DNA of 64,000 nucleotides from Bemisia tabaci (taxonomy: Eukaryota; Arthropoda; Insecta; Hemiptera; Aleyrodidae). Below, piece after piece: positions 53,895 through 64,000 of the stretch. Position numbers and translations under genes: made by a program. The notes under the pieces are model-generated. The model was not told where the DNA came from. It searched no databases and was given only the letters and a program-made list of their open reading frames with translations. The stretch's first letter is position 1. Every line of letters starts with the position of its first letter. The stretch covers positions 60,790,851-60,854,850 of the forward strand of contig NC_092796.1 in the NCBI RefSeq assembly GCF_918797505.1, in the 5' to 3' direction.

Positions 53895-54424
53895 TGTTGC
53901 AGAAAATTAAACCACCTGTAACAGTAATGATGACAATGATTGGTCAAAAGAAGTAATACATCAACAATAAGAATGAGAAACAAATGTTTAGAATTCATTG
54001 TTTTGCAGTGCCTAGAGAAGATCGAAACAACGGATAAGGGCAAGAGGCTAATCACAAATGGTGAACTGACGATAGAGTATACGACAATTAACGGTCCAGG
54101 AAACTAGAATGGAGTGAATAAGTTAACTATTTCTTTTCCGACACATCTATAAAAATGCATAATTTTAAGCCATTCTCGAAAGCAACGGTTTAAGCCGGCA
54201 GTTTAGTCCATATTTAGAGATTAAAAGTCTGTCAACCTCGTACTACTTACTTGGATACCTACTTGGAAATTTGAGGATCAAATTGAAATTGAGGACACGA
54301 ATATGCAAGAACTGAACTGAAAAGATTCAGAGGCGAATATGTTGATGGATTTGAGTGACACGTCTATTGATTTACTCCAGAGAAAAAGCAATTTCAGCAA
54401 AATCAAACAGTTTTCGCAACTTAC

Positions 54425-54621
54425 AAACTCACAGCACAGCCAGTTGGCTGCTGATAAGAAAACAATAACATAACCTCAAAAATAAGTTTGCAACCGGCAT
54501 CACCGTTGGCACCGGTTTGTGTGCTTTTTTACTGTTATCACTTATCAGTGTTATCAGTCATCTTATCAGTTGTCATCAAACCATCTACACTCACACCTTT
54601 TCGTCTTCAAGAATACTACAC
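54425..54621. promoter_or_regulatory. Candidate shared (divergent) promoter of ZIP11 and the SDR gene
   Basis: On the minus strand a possible 5' UTR donor (TTT|GTAAGT) ends at 54425. On the plus strand a possible SDR 5' UTR donor (ACAC|GTAAGC) follows 54621. Between them are four TTATC boxes within 33 bp (54535-54567), one GATAA (54453-54457) and three TCAGT initiator-like motifs at 54545, 54554 and 54566, two of which match the arthropod TCAKTY form. Inference only: no transcript data. Confidence 0.45.
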
Positions 54622-55562
54622 GTAAGCTTTTTAAAAATGTAAATGCACTTTTTCTACTGCATGATTCATCAGTCTCTGCTGATCATTCATTAGATCTCAT
54701 GAAGTAGTATTATTTTTTCTTATTTTCTGAAGTATTTTGAAGTAAATCTTATGAATAGGAACCTCCTTTTTATCTCCAACTTGAGTGCTTATCTCTTTCT
54801 CCTCACTTCTGTTGATGTGTAAATCTTGACACGTTCAAATCTCAATTTCCAACCATCATTTAATTAGGTAATGTGTGTCAACTGGGGTACAAAATACTTC
54901 AAATCACGGTCAAATATTTTTTCAGTAGGTGGTTTGAGGAATTGAGGGTGGAAATGCGAGAATAGGGATGATATTCAGGTTGAGAACTTGATAATGGAAC
55001 ATCCTTAGAGTTTCATGTACCTCAAGCGGCTCAATCCTTTTGTGATAAAACCATATTTAACTCTATGTAATTTAGCAATGAAGTCAATCGGGCCGTATAT
55101 TAGTATTTGTAGCCTTCACTTAGAAACTATAAGGAACTGAAAGAGTTTATTTAAAGTTGCCAAAGTGATAATCCCTGTGATTAAATAATAATTTGTATTT
55201 CAGCTTTCGAAAATTTTGTTGACATTTGGACTGAGTTTATCAGAAAGAAACCAACCCACATTTTCGAAAAAATTGAGTTAAGAATGTTTTTTAGTTTAAG
55301 TAGCCGTATATTTTCTCCTGCCAAAAACTGAAAGCCGATAATCAGAAATTAAGTTGCGAAAAGAGGGATTTAAGATTATTTTCTACATTGAGCCTTACGC
55401 AGGATTAAAACTTCAAACCTCTTTTTCTCAGTATCAATTTAATGTGAGTCGGTTCTTTTCTGATAATTTCTCAATTTGATCCGCATAATGCTAAATATTG
55501 ACCCAAGAGACAAAAGTGTTGTGTAATTTACTTCCTGTCATAATACTTTTTTAAATGTTTCA
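54622..55562 (+). other. Probable 5' UTR intron of the SDR gene
   Basis: A pyrimidine-rich acceptor ending TTTAAATGTTTCAG at 55562 lies 25 nt before the ATG. The best upstream donor is CACGTAAGC at 54622. The pairing is inferred, not proven. Confidence 0.45.
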
Positions 55563-55587
55563 GAATACTTGAATTCCTCTACCAGTG

Positions 55588-56358
55588 ATGGCTTTTCGTG
55601 GGAAAGTAGTGCTTGTAACTGGTGCCAGCTCTGGAATTGGTGCTGCCACTGCGAAGTTGTTTGCTAAGCTTGGGGCATCTCTTGCTCTCACCGGCCGAAA
55701 TCTCTCAAACCTTGAAAAGGTGGCTGCAGAATGTAAAAAAGTCGGTGAAGAGGTCCCATTTTTATTCAAGGCAGACTTGAACAATGAAACAGAAACCAAA
55801 AACCTGCTTGAATCTGTTTTGACTCACTTCAAACACTTGGATGTTCTTGTCAACAATGCTGGAATTTTAGAAGGTGGCACTATAGAAAATACCTCTTTGG
55901 AGCAGTACGATAGAATTTTCAATACAAATGTGCGATCTGTTTATCACCTAACCATGTTAGCTGTACCACACCTGATCACCTCAAAAGGGTCCATAGTGAA
56001 TGTTTCAAGTGTAAATGGTCTACGATCCTACGCAGGTGTTCTAGCTTACAACATGTCTAAATCAGCCCTTGATCAATTTACGCGCTGTGTGGCCCTAGAA
56101 CTGGCTCCCAAAGGTGTGCGGGTAAATTCAGTAAATCCTGGTGTTATCATAACTGAGATTCATAAGAGAGGTGGCATGGACGATGCTGCTTATGCAAAGT
56201 TCCTCGAAAGATCAAAGGAGACTCATCCGTTAGGACGTCCTGGCTCATCAGAGGAGGTTGCCAAAGCTATTATTTTCCTGGCAAGTGAAGATGCTAGTTT
56301 TTCAACTGGAGTTAATTTGCCTGTCGATGGTGGTCGACATGCTTTTGGCTTTCGATAA
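55588..56358 (+). CDS. Classical short-chain dehydrogenase/reductase (FabG-like)
   Basis: 256 residues in one coding exon. Family motifs are complete: TGASSGIG at 11-18 (nucleotide binding), Arg37 in TGRN (suggests NADP(H)), Asp63, NNAG at 89-92, Asn114, Ser141 and YNMSK with Tyr154 and Lys158 as the catalytic set, and NPG at 183-185. Length and sequence resemble the insect group annotated as 3-oxoacyl-[ACP] reductase FabG-like (for example Drosophila CG31549 and CG12171). Their natural substrates are not established. No signal peptide or membrane helix, so probably cytosolic. An in-frame TGA 18 nt before the ATG, and an acceptor (TGTTTCAG) at 55555-55562, fix the start and imply a non-coding first exon upstream. 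Confidence 0.95.
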   Translation: MAFRGKVVLVTGASSGIGAATAKLFAKLGASLALTGRNLSNLEKVAAECKKVGEEVPFLFKADLNNETETKNLLESVLTHFKHLDVLVNNAGILEGGTIENTSLEQYDRIFNTNVRSVYHLTMLAVPHLITSKGSIVNVSSVNGLRSYAGVLAYNMSKSALDQFTRCVALELAPKGVRVNSVNPGVIITEIHKRGGMDDAAYAKFLERSKETHPLGRPGSSEEVAKAIIFLASEDASFSTGVNLPVDGGRHAFGFR

Positions 56359-56441
56359 AAGCTGAGCTGACCAGCAAGGATTGAGAGAGCATTTATACTT
56401 TTGTGTACTTAAGACTGTTTGAACGTTGACATTCAACTTAA

Positions 56442-56447
56442 AATAAA
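56442..56447 (+). promoter_or_regulatory. Polyadenylation signal of the SDR gene
   Basis: AATAAA 84 nt after the stop codon, followed by a T-rich stretch (CTCTATTTTTTATTTATTAT). Confidence 0.75.
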
Positions 56448-56459
56448 CTGCTCTATTTT

Positions 56460-59400
56460 TTATTTATTATCATAAGCTATCCTCGTGTTAGCAGTAAAAA
56501 TCGTTTTAAAGAAGAATAGGAATTTTTGTTTCATGGTGAGAAGCCAGCATTTAGTTCCTGTTAACCACGTAAAAAAAAGAAAAGGATAGATAGTAAATGG
56601 ATATCAGCACAAGACCTGGTACATTCTTTGTACTTAATGCCAAAATGCATTATCCTTGTGCGCAACAGAATTATTTATAAAAAAGTCTTTGCACAGAATT
56701 TATGCTGTGCCATAGGAGAATCTGCCGGAAGTGCTGGGTTAAAAAACTTGCAACATACAACAACAACCATAATACTCGACAATACTCTTCTCGCTCATAA
56801 TTATGCTTTGTGAAGCAGCGAATTTTTTGAATTCTTGAGTAAAACTGTTTCTAGGTACATGCAGACGCAGAGTAAGGATATCAACTCAACTGGAGTAAGT
56901 CGGTTGTAAAACATACTTCATTTTACACTTTTAGTTGCAAGTCTTCTCAGATAATTTGCTCAAAGTGAAAGAAACCAAAAAAGTAAAAAATAATTGAGAG
57001 AATCATAGATTTTTTCCTTAAGAGGAGCCACACAGAATGAACTGATGAGACATATTTATATATTCCAAATGCTTATTATTTTTACAAGTTATTTTTGTTA
57101 GACTTCGTGCCATTGTTTTAATGTGTTATTTTTTTATTTTTTTTTTTTTTTCGAAACAGCCTAATTTAAATAAAAAACTTATTTTTACAAAAATGAAGTA
57201 CTTTACTTTTCTGTTCTCCAGACTGTTAGTTTTGATTTCTAAAACTTCTTAAAAGTCAAGGTAACGCATCACATGTCCTTCAAAAGCAGCGTTTTTTTTA
57301 CACATAATAAAATTACAAATTGTTCAATGTGAATTCAAAAATTATTTGTTCATCAAATTAATTTGACATGGAAAAGCATGAGAATCCCCAGACTTCAGTA
57401 GTAAACAGGATTTTTTTGTAAAATAAAGAAACTCACGCAGAATCAGTGTTAAAAACCAGGAATATCCTATATCTCTCTGCTCCTCATTTTGTGAATGCTT
57501 GAGGAGAATATAGTTTTATCCCAAAGAATCAAACAGAAAGTTATGGGATATCCAAAGTTTTCTGCAGTAATTTTCTCCTGAAATAAGGAAAATTTCGGTG
57601 AATGATTAAATAAAATAGTTCTGGAGGCCTTGATCAAACTTTTCATAAATAAATCCAAATCAATTTAACAAAATTCAACATTTTCTGTATTTCTTGCATG
57701 TACATACATGTTGCATACACGTTGCATGTTCCAGCATTAACGAATACATAAGATGATGCATTAAATACAAAGATGCATGAAATAAATAAATTAATACATA
57801 AAGTTTTTGAAACTTCAGAAAAGAGAATAAATAAAATTTTGAAAACAACTACATGAAATACCTAAAAAATTCAGCTGAGCTAACAACTAAGTATCACAGA
57901 TATAAAAAATAATGATGGTTAAAAAGGTTCATAATACAAACTATTTAACATGATAAAAAAAGAACATTCCGAAATTTAAACCATAGAAAATCAATAGTTT
58001 CCAAGATTAGCAGCCTGTTTCTTAGGGCTTCGTAGAGTTCCAAAATTTCAAAGCAACTTCCGAAATAAATATAAGTAAAGCTGACATTGGTGAATATAAT
58101 TCAGTTTGGAGGAAGTGTTGGCCAAAATTGTGTCTATTATAATGAGAGAAACTTTATGAAGTATACTTATTGATGGGTAAAGTAAAAAAAATATGGTTTC
58201 TTCTTTTTATAGGAAAGTTAACTGACAGTTTCTGTGATAATATCCTGAAAAATTTGCTTCGCTCATTTAAAAAAAAAGTCACAGAAAATCTCGAGGAAAT
58301 ATTTTAAGTAGTTTTCCTTAAATAAAATAAATCATGATGAGAGATTTTCAAACGTTGCAATTGAGATATGCATATTTTACATTTAGCCATTGATATATTC
58401 TTATAAAGTATATGAAAATTTTTATGGCTTACTCATCAACCAAAGAGGAGAAATAGTATGCTATCTATTTATTTATCATTTTGCTTCATCAGTGATCGGG
58501 TAAAAGAGCCGAAGCTCGAAGCATGTATGTATATCGATGGCCAAAATGTGAAACCACACATCTCCATTGCAATGTTTCAAAATTTTCGTTCCCATTTTAC
58601 TAATTCAGGGAAAAATGAGTCGACTTAATGGCTTGGATTGTATACAAAATATTTTACGAACAGAGGAAGTTTCGAGGTGTTTTTCACGGAATTACATTGA
58701 CTAGTTTTCCAAAAAAATAATAAAGTATGACAGGAAGTTTGCAACGTTGCAATCAGAGATACACACTTTGGCCATCAATGTAAAACTCACAGCAAAATCA
58801 TTGACTCCCCGGAGACGCTATAAATTTGGAAAACTAGAGTAAGCTGTAACCACAATATTTTGTGATATAATTTCAGAGCACCGTATTTTTGGTAGTTTGG
58901 CATAAGGCTCGTTTTTAGATAGAATTAGTTAAAAATTCAAACCCCTGTTACGATCTAAATCTCTGTAGATGATTTCACTTGGGGCTTTTGTAGAAATCCA
59001 TATTTGTTCCATAAATACTTAAAAGAATAAAACATTAAAGCCTCCTCAAGCCATAGGAACTGCACTTTGTCAATAAATAATAATAGTTAAAATGGGCATA
59101 CACTTTACCTAGTTGTATAAGTTTCTGAATATGCAGGAAATGTAAATATTCCGGTTGATTCTGAACGGCAATGTTCAGAGCTAGAAATTGAGGCACTTAA
59201 AAAAAGCACAATATAAGCACAAAAATGGAGAGGAAAAATAATAAAAACTGATATGACTAAACATACTTGCACCGGGGAGGAAGCTACGCATTAGAAAAAT
59301 AAATTTACAGTGTATTTCCTCATTTCATACGTTGGGGAAATAAAATTACTTGGCTTGTAACTTTTTGAATGCAGTACTATTTGCATCACGTTCTAAGCCG

Positions 59401-60016
59401 TACGAATGATCATTCTAATTTTAAGGCCTTAATTAAGTTTTACGTTGCGACATAGAGGTCCTTACAACTCCCCTCCCATCAGATGTTTTCCTTATCATTT
59501 TCATCACTAGAAATGATTCAGGACTTCCAATTGATTGGAAACAGTCTTACGTTACGTATCTTTCAAAGTAACATAAAGAAAGAATAGCTGGCGTGCGGAC
59601 CACTTTTGAACAATGCCCTTGACGATAGGTATAATCATTCCTGAAGGCAAGAGTACACACTCAGGATAAAAAATGAAAGCTAAGAATTCTCCCTGAAAAC
59701 AAACTTCTTTGAATCAAACTTAGCGAACTAAGAGTTGGATAAATTATTATTGCGCAGAGTAGCCAAAGGTTTAATAATACCAATTGTTTCTGAAATGAAC
59801 GTAGAAGAAGAATGCTTCTTTTAAACTAGATAAAGGTTCAGATACGTTCAAGGAGACACATACCAGCAAAAACTAAGCCATCATTGTGAAATTCAGCTCA
59901 GGGCAACATTCTGAAGAATCCATCAGAAATACTTCAATCATTGAGCATAGTAGGAAGTAATAATATCACTAATGTACACACTGTTTCAAAAGCATCATCA
60001 GAGAACAGCACCAGTC
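56460..60016. other. Intergenic region between convergent SDR and TMF1 genes
   Basis: AT-rich. Its right part must include the TMF1 3' UTR. A minus-strand AATAAA (TTTATT at about 58468) is one possible TMF1 poly-A signal. The repeats seen are a half copy (about 58220-58400) and a full copy (58533-58780) of family V. No further genes recognised. Confidence 0.55.
58533..58780. mobile_element. Family V MITE, copy 2
   Basis: CGATGGCCAAAATGTGAAAC left, CACTTTGGCCATCAATG right. ATCTCCATTGCAATGTTTC / GCAACGTTGCAATCAGAGAT inner arms. Confidence 0.8.
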
Positions 60017-60052
60017 TTAACCACTTTCTTCTCTTTTCAACAGCTGATCAAT
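60017..60052 (-). CDS. TMF1: TMF1 terminal coding exon
   Basis: A 36-nt coding end: IDQLLKREESG and stop, after acceptor TTTTGCAG. It directly continues MYKAQ from the preceding exon, as in other TMF1 proteins. It is too short to appear in ORF scans. Confidence 0.92.
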   Translation of the reverse strand: MDQLLKREESG

Positions 60053-63000
60053 CTGCAAAATGGAAAAAAATAATTAGGAAAAAATTGTAAGAATTCGTGA
60101 GCTGTAAAAATGTTGCAAAAAAACAGCAAGTAGTTCCAAAAAATGATAATCATTTGTAGCAGTGAGCACCTGCAATACTGACAAATTTTTTTTCAAGAAA
60201 AGCGAATAAATCTACTGACTAAAAACTGCAAATTTCCGCTACACAGCAAAAAATGGAGCTGAAAGTTTGAAATTTTCAAACTATAATTTAAAATCGAACT
60301 GAGCCCAACCCAGGGATTAGATTCGAATCTTTGTAAGTACAAATCGTACTGAGGCCCTGAGGAAAATTTGTAAGTTCAGTCATTACTAATAGAGAATTCT
60401 GCAATTTACGTTAAGTTCACTGATTGAATTCTAAAAATGATTGGAATCAAAGAGAAAAGAGGGTGTTGATAATTTTTACCTGGGCTTTGTACATCTCCTT
60501 AACATCCTGTAGATCCATTCGTAATTCTTGATTCTGTTCCAAATTCTCACCGTACAGTTGTAAGAGAGCGTCATACTGCGTTTGTAAATCTGACAAGGAG
60601 GCTAGGAGCTGTTCCTGTTCTTCAGTTTTGGCTGTTAGAATAGACAACTGGCTACTAAGTGACTCTCTCTCTGCATCGCGATTTTTTAGTTCCCATTGCA
60701 ACTGCTGTATTTCACCTGCAAAATTTATGACCAAAGAGTTACAATGTGATCGTACAAACATTGCTCTGATAGACATGCTAGGAGAAAGTAAAATTTGGAA
60801 ACAAAGACCTGTCAGGAGGAGTAAATGGACGTATTTCTATCAAACGGAACTATGTGCATCATGACGTGAGCCCTGTTATGCATATATGCCTATGGGTCTC
60901 AGGGCTCATGTCTTAATGCACATAGTTCCGTTTGGCAGAATTACGTCCAAATGATCCTTGATATTGGATTTTGAAAATTTTAATGTGTCCAAAATGAACT
61001 TGACAAGTAATTTCAATGTTGGTTACATAAATCGCAGAATAGGTTTTGATGGTTGAATGTCATTTCTTTGCATGAACTAAAAAATAATAATACCGATGGC
61101 TAAAGTGCAAAACCACGTATCTCCATCGCGGTGCTTCAAAATCTCTGTTCTTAGTTTATTTTTTTTTAAGAGAAACAAATCAACTCTACAGCTTGAAATT
61201 TATGCAGAATATTCTGATAACAGAGGAGAGAAATCAAGGTTCTTTCCAAGAAATCACGTTGGCTAGTTTCCTGAGGAAAAATAAAGTAAAGTCTGCAACG
61301 TCGCAAACAGAGATACATGGTCTTGCACTCTGGTCATCAATATGATCTTTTGAAAGAAATGTTTGTGCTTTAAATTTAAAAGGCGAAAGATATGGTGGGT
61401 GATGTCATCTAGTGTGCTCTGCTAAAAGCAATACTTTCAGTCCAAATGCAGATTAAAACTTGGCTGTAAAACTAGATAAGTACAAAAATTCAAGGTATTA
61501 CCATCTCTCAATTTCAGTTGCGATTGTAAATTTTCAAAGACTGTTGAAGAAGTACCCAATCTGACTGTGTCGTATACATTTGAGAATCTTCCTGGGGTTA
61601 TGCTTCGCTCGTCGTCCCCAAACTATGAGAAGAAAAAAGAGGAATTTAGACCAAAAAAACCAGTCAAATAATCTTAAATTAGAAGCAACACAACATGTTG
61701 ATTCTTGCTTGAGGGTCAATAATAAGTTTCAAACAAAAAACATGACTTCACTCATACGGACTAACTTTGTTGGCACAACTAATGGACTAGCTTCTATGAA
61801 AGAAAGGTCTTCCTGAATTAGCGATTCTGACAAATAAGGTAATAAAACTATTGAAGCCATAATTTTCAGCTCTTTCACTCACATATTTTGCCAATGCACT
61901 TTTACTTGTTTCAATGGATGAATTTGATATGAGTTTGAAATTTAATTTTTGGTTGCAAATCACCTCATACTGGCTAATATACAAACATGCCTATTTTGAT
62001 ACATTTTTTATTAAAATTTTTGACTTTTACTTCACACATACCAACTTTAATAAAAAGCATGGCTTAAGTCGTCGCAATATCAAATTCATGTCTACATAAC
62101 TGATGCATCCATGAAGGGACCAAAAAAAAAAAAAGAGACAGCACTTACCGAAGGCCATTGAGTGCCTGAAACAGATTCACTACAGGACGCTCGTCCGACA
62201 CTAAAAGTTGGAGAGGATCGGGGTGATTGAGGAAGTGGGGGAGAGATTTCTCTCAAGGATCGCAACTGGTCCTGAAAAAAAATATGTTATACTCGATTTA
62301 ATGCATGAGACGGACAAAATCAAACTTAAAACAATGTTCTGCAGTCCTCTTAAATATGCAGTTTTATTATCAAACAGTGCACGTTGGTATCTGAAATTTC
62401 TTACAAGTTACAGGTTCAGTTACAAGCTACAACTCAAGTCAAATTACAGTTTCTTGAGGAGTAATAATTTCTCTATTTCCGAGAAAAATTGAAGTGGGCA
62501 GTTAAGTCCTTTTAGTAAAGCAGGATGAAAGTATGTTATGCACTGGAAAGTGTGATATCATTGCCTTACGGCCAACTTATTGAGAGCCTCATTTGTGTTT
62601 AAGCACTATGTGGCTAACCTTCTGAGATTAGTCCAATTTTTACGGAAAAGTTGATGAACAGAATCACTTGAAAATTTACCTAAGATTTCTTTCATTGGCA
62701 AGATTAATCCCTAAAATTTTTATAAAAGTACGAGACAGTTTCAGGGAAAATTTGAAACAATATAGACATATATGGCAACACAGCGCCTAAGCGTAAATGG
62801 TGCTTATGATACTTGCTGAAAGATGATGCTATTACATCATATTTAGAAATTTGGACAATTTGAGGAATATCCTGATACTCTAATACTTATTCTTGAAACC
62901 AAAATTGCATCAGACTAAGCGGAATCCAATTTATTTATTTTTTAAATCTGACAAATTTTATTTTGAGCAACAATACACTTTTTTTAAGGTATAAAAAATA

Positions 63001-63821
63001 AGTTCTTGCACAACTGTCAATGATGACGGGAAATTGGAAGTTTTTTATTGATTAGTTCTTCTTTGTGAGGGCTTAGCTTGATGGCTGCTGGGTGTTTATG
63101 TTCTCTTTCCTCTTTTTTGTCTAGTTTTGTCAAGTACCTGTAGGATTGCTGTTTTCCTCTTTTCTGACTCTACAGCTGTTCGTTCCGTGCTGAGCTGCTG
63201 TTCTAAGGATGCGATTTCTCTTTTCGCGTAGTTTAATTCTTCCATCACAGTTCTTAAAGATGTTTCTTTTTCCTTCAATAATCTGCAAAAGTAAATAAGA
63301 AATTTAGAATTCCAAGCATTGAAAATATCAAATCAAGAATAAAACCCTTCATTTTGGTTTGTAAGGAGACTGCTACAATCTTTAGTTAGGACCAAAATGA
63401 AGACATTCTTTCTTCACGAAAGCTTAACTAAGAAAAAATATTTAAAAAATAAATAATTAATTTATTCACATAGCTCTTTCATGCGATTTTTTATGAGCTA
63501 GGGTGACTTGAGAATCTCCAGAGACTTTCCCATGTGATATTATATTTCTCCACTCCTGTTTTTCTAGAATTTTTTTTTAAACTACATATCAGTCCATATT
63601 TGAACAAAAAACATGGGGCAAAGCTTACTTCTTATTTTCAGTCTTCAATTCTTCCACAGCTTCTTTCAATGCTGCTATTTCATTTTTCCGTTGTTCTTCT
63701 TGTTGCTCCGCAAGAGCAAGCTTGGATTCTAATCGAGATAGCTGGCTGCTCATGGTCGCACACTGTTCTCGTGCAGATCGCTCACTATCCATAATACTGG
63801 AGAGTCTGTTTTGAGCTTCAG
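60017..63821 (-). CDS. TMF1: TMF1 / TATA element modulatory factor golgin, 3' six coding exons
   Basis: Exons in transcript order: 63629-63821, 63138-63282, 62149-62271, 61502-61622, 60480-60715 and 60017-60052, 854 nt or about 283 residues with stop TAA at 60017-60019. All introns are GT-AG and phases agree throughout. TMF1 is a long coiled-coil golgin that binds Rab6 through its C-terminus and tethers vesicles at the Golgi. The first two exons here are pure coiled coil (heptads rich in Leu, Glu, Gln). A Ser/Pro-rich linker (PPLPQSPRSSPTFSVGR) follows, then FENLQSQLKLRDGEIQQLQ and the conserved C-terminal domain with YDALLQLYGENLEQ, LRMDLQDVKEMYKAQIDQLL and KREESG at the end. The N-terminal majority lies beyond the right edge. 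Confidence 0.93.
60480..60715 (-). CDS. TMF1: TMF1 C-terminal domain exon
   Basis: Completes Gly, then EIQQLQWELKNRDAERESLS and on to the conserved YGENLEQNQELRMDLQDVKE and MYKAQ, donor CAG|GTAAAA. This is the Rab6-binding coiled coil by family knowledge. Confidence 0.94.
60826..60949. mobile_element. Family P MITE in a TMF1 intron
   Basis: 124 bp. TGGACGTATTTCTATCAAAC left, GTTTGGCAGAATTACGTCCA right. ATGTGCATCATGACGTGAGC pairs with GGGCTCATGTCTTAATGCAC. A half copy lies at 23951. Confidence 0.85.
61094..61346. mobile_element. Family V MITE, copy 3, in a TMF1 intron
   Basis: CGATGGCTAAAGTGCAAAAC left, TGGTCATCAAT right. Same intron as the family P MITE. Confidence 0.8.
61502..61622 (-). 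CDS. TMF1: TMF1 linker / coiled-coil exon
   Basis: FGDDERSITPGRFSNVYDTV, then VFENLQSQLKLRD and G of a split Gly (phase 1, GATG|GTAATA). ENLQSQLKLR is a strong TMF1 signature. Confidence 0.92.
62149..62271 (-). CDS. TMF1: TMF1 Ser/Pro-rich linker exon
   Basis: 123 nt, phase 0 on both sides: DQLRSLREISPPLPQSPRSS to GTQWPS, donor TCG|GTAAGT. Confidence 0.88.
63138..63282 (-). CDS. TMF1: TMF1 coiled-coil exon
   Basis: Completes the Lys codon, then LLKEKETSLRTVMEELNYAK and on to KRKTAILQ at a phase-0 donor (CAG|GTACTT). Confidence 0.9.
63629..63821 (-). CDS. TMF1: TMF1 coiled-coil exon
   Basis: Begins phase 2 with two bases of a split codon after TTTTTTCAG, reads EAQNRLSSIMDSERSAREQC and onward as coiled coil, and ends AA|GTAAGC (split Lys). 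Confidence 0.9.
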
Positions 63822-64000
63822 CTGAAAAAAGGTAGAAAGTTTCAGTGAGAATAAGGCGGAGAAAATTTAGGCCGAATTATTTTAGGCAAAAAAAATTGAG
63901 AGAGCAAAAAGTTTTCTTGATCAAATGACCATTAATAATTTTTGATGGATTTACTTGTGACTGATGAAATTCAATAACTTCACTCCTGTATCATGCATCA

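Noticed and set aside
54519..54707. Possible SDR upstream coding exon
   Set aside because: It begins with GTG, not ATG, and the second exon has an in-frame TGA before the SDR start, so upstream coding cannot join.

Overview
This looks like nuclear DNA of an arthropod. Three protein genes are recognisable: two have introns with GT-AG borders and matching phases, and one has a single coding exon. There is also one tRNA-Ala gene. More than half of the window is short non-autonomous DNA transposons (MITEs), often nested. The repeat-rich style and the closest protein families fit an insect, possibly a hemipteran such as a whitefly. The species guess is weak, because nothing in the window identifies it.

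Layout. (1) Positions 142-53894, minus strand: the first five coding exons of a zinc transporter of the ZIP11/SLC39A11 (GufA-like) family. The first four lie at 51.1-53.9 kb. The fifth, carrying the QNFPEG metal-site motif, lies at 142-240. Phases match across the gap, so almost the whole left four fifths of the window (241-51055) is a single 50.8 kb intron. The last ~85-90 residues lie beyond the left edge. (2) That intron holds most of the mobile DNA. It includes three Transib-like MITEs with 5-bp GC-rich target duplications, hAT-like MITEs with 8-bp duplications, a Mutator-like element with a 9-bp duplication, a PIF/Harbinger-like element with TTA, several TA-flanked families, and a mariner remnant with part of its transposase. 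It also includes an unassigned family (here called A) with 2-bp duplications and a 76-bp palindrome, dispersed satellite units, minisatellites, poly-G/poly-C tracts and an antisense tRNA-Ala(AGC). (3) 53.9-54.6 kb: a head-to-head promoter region between the ZIP11 gene and (4) a 256-residue classical short-chain dehydrogenase/reductase, plus strand, 55588-56358. (5) 60017-63821, minus strand: the last six exons of TMF1, a Rab6-binding golgin. It converges on the dehydrogenase gene and continues beyond the right edge.

The three genes share no pathway: Golgi/endomembrane zinc transport, an oxidoreductase, and a Golgi tether. Their association is positional only. Family letters (A, R, U, V, X, Q, S, T, K, W, P) are local labels for repeats recognised by comparing copies inside this window. 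They are not database names.
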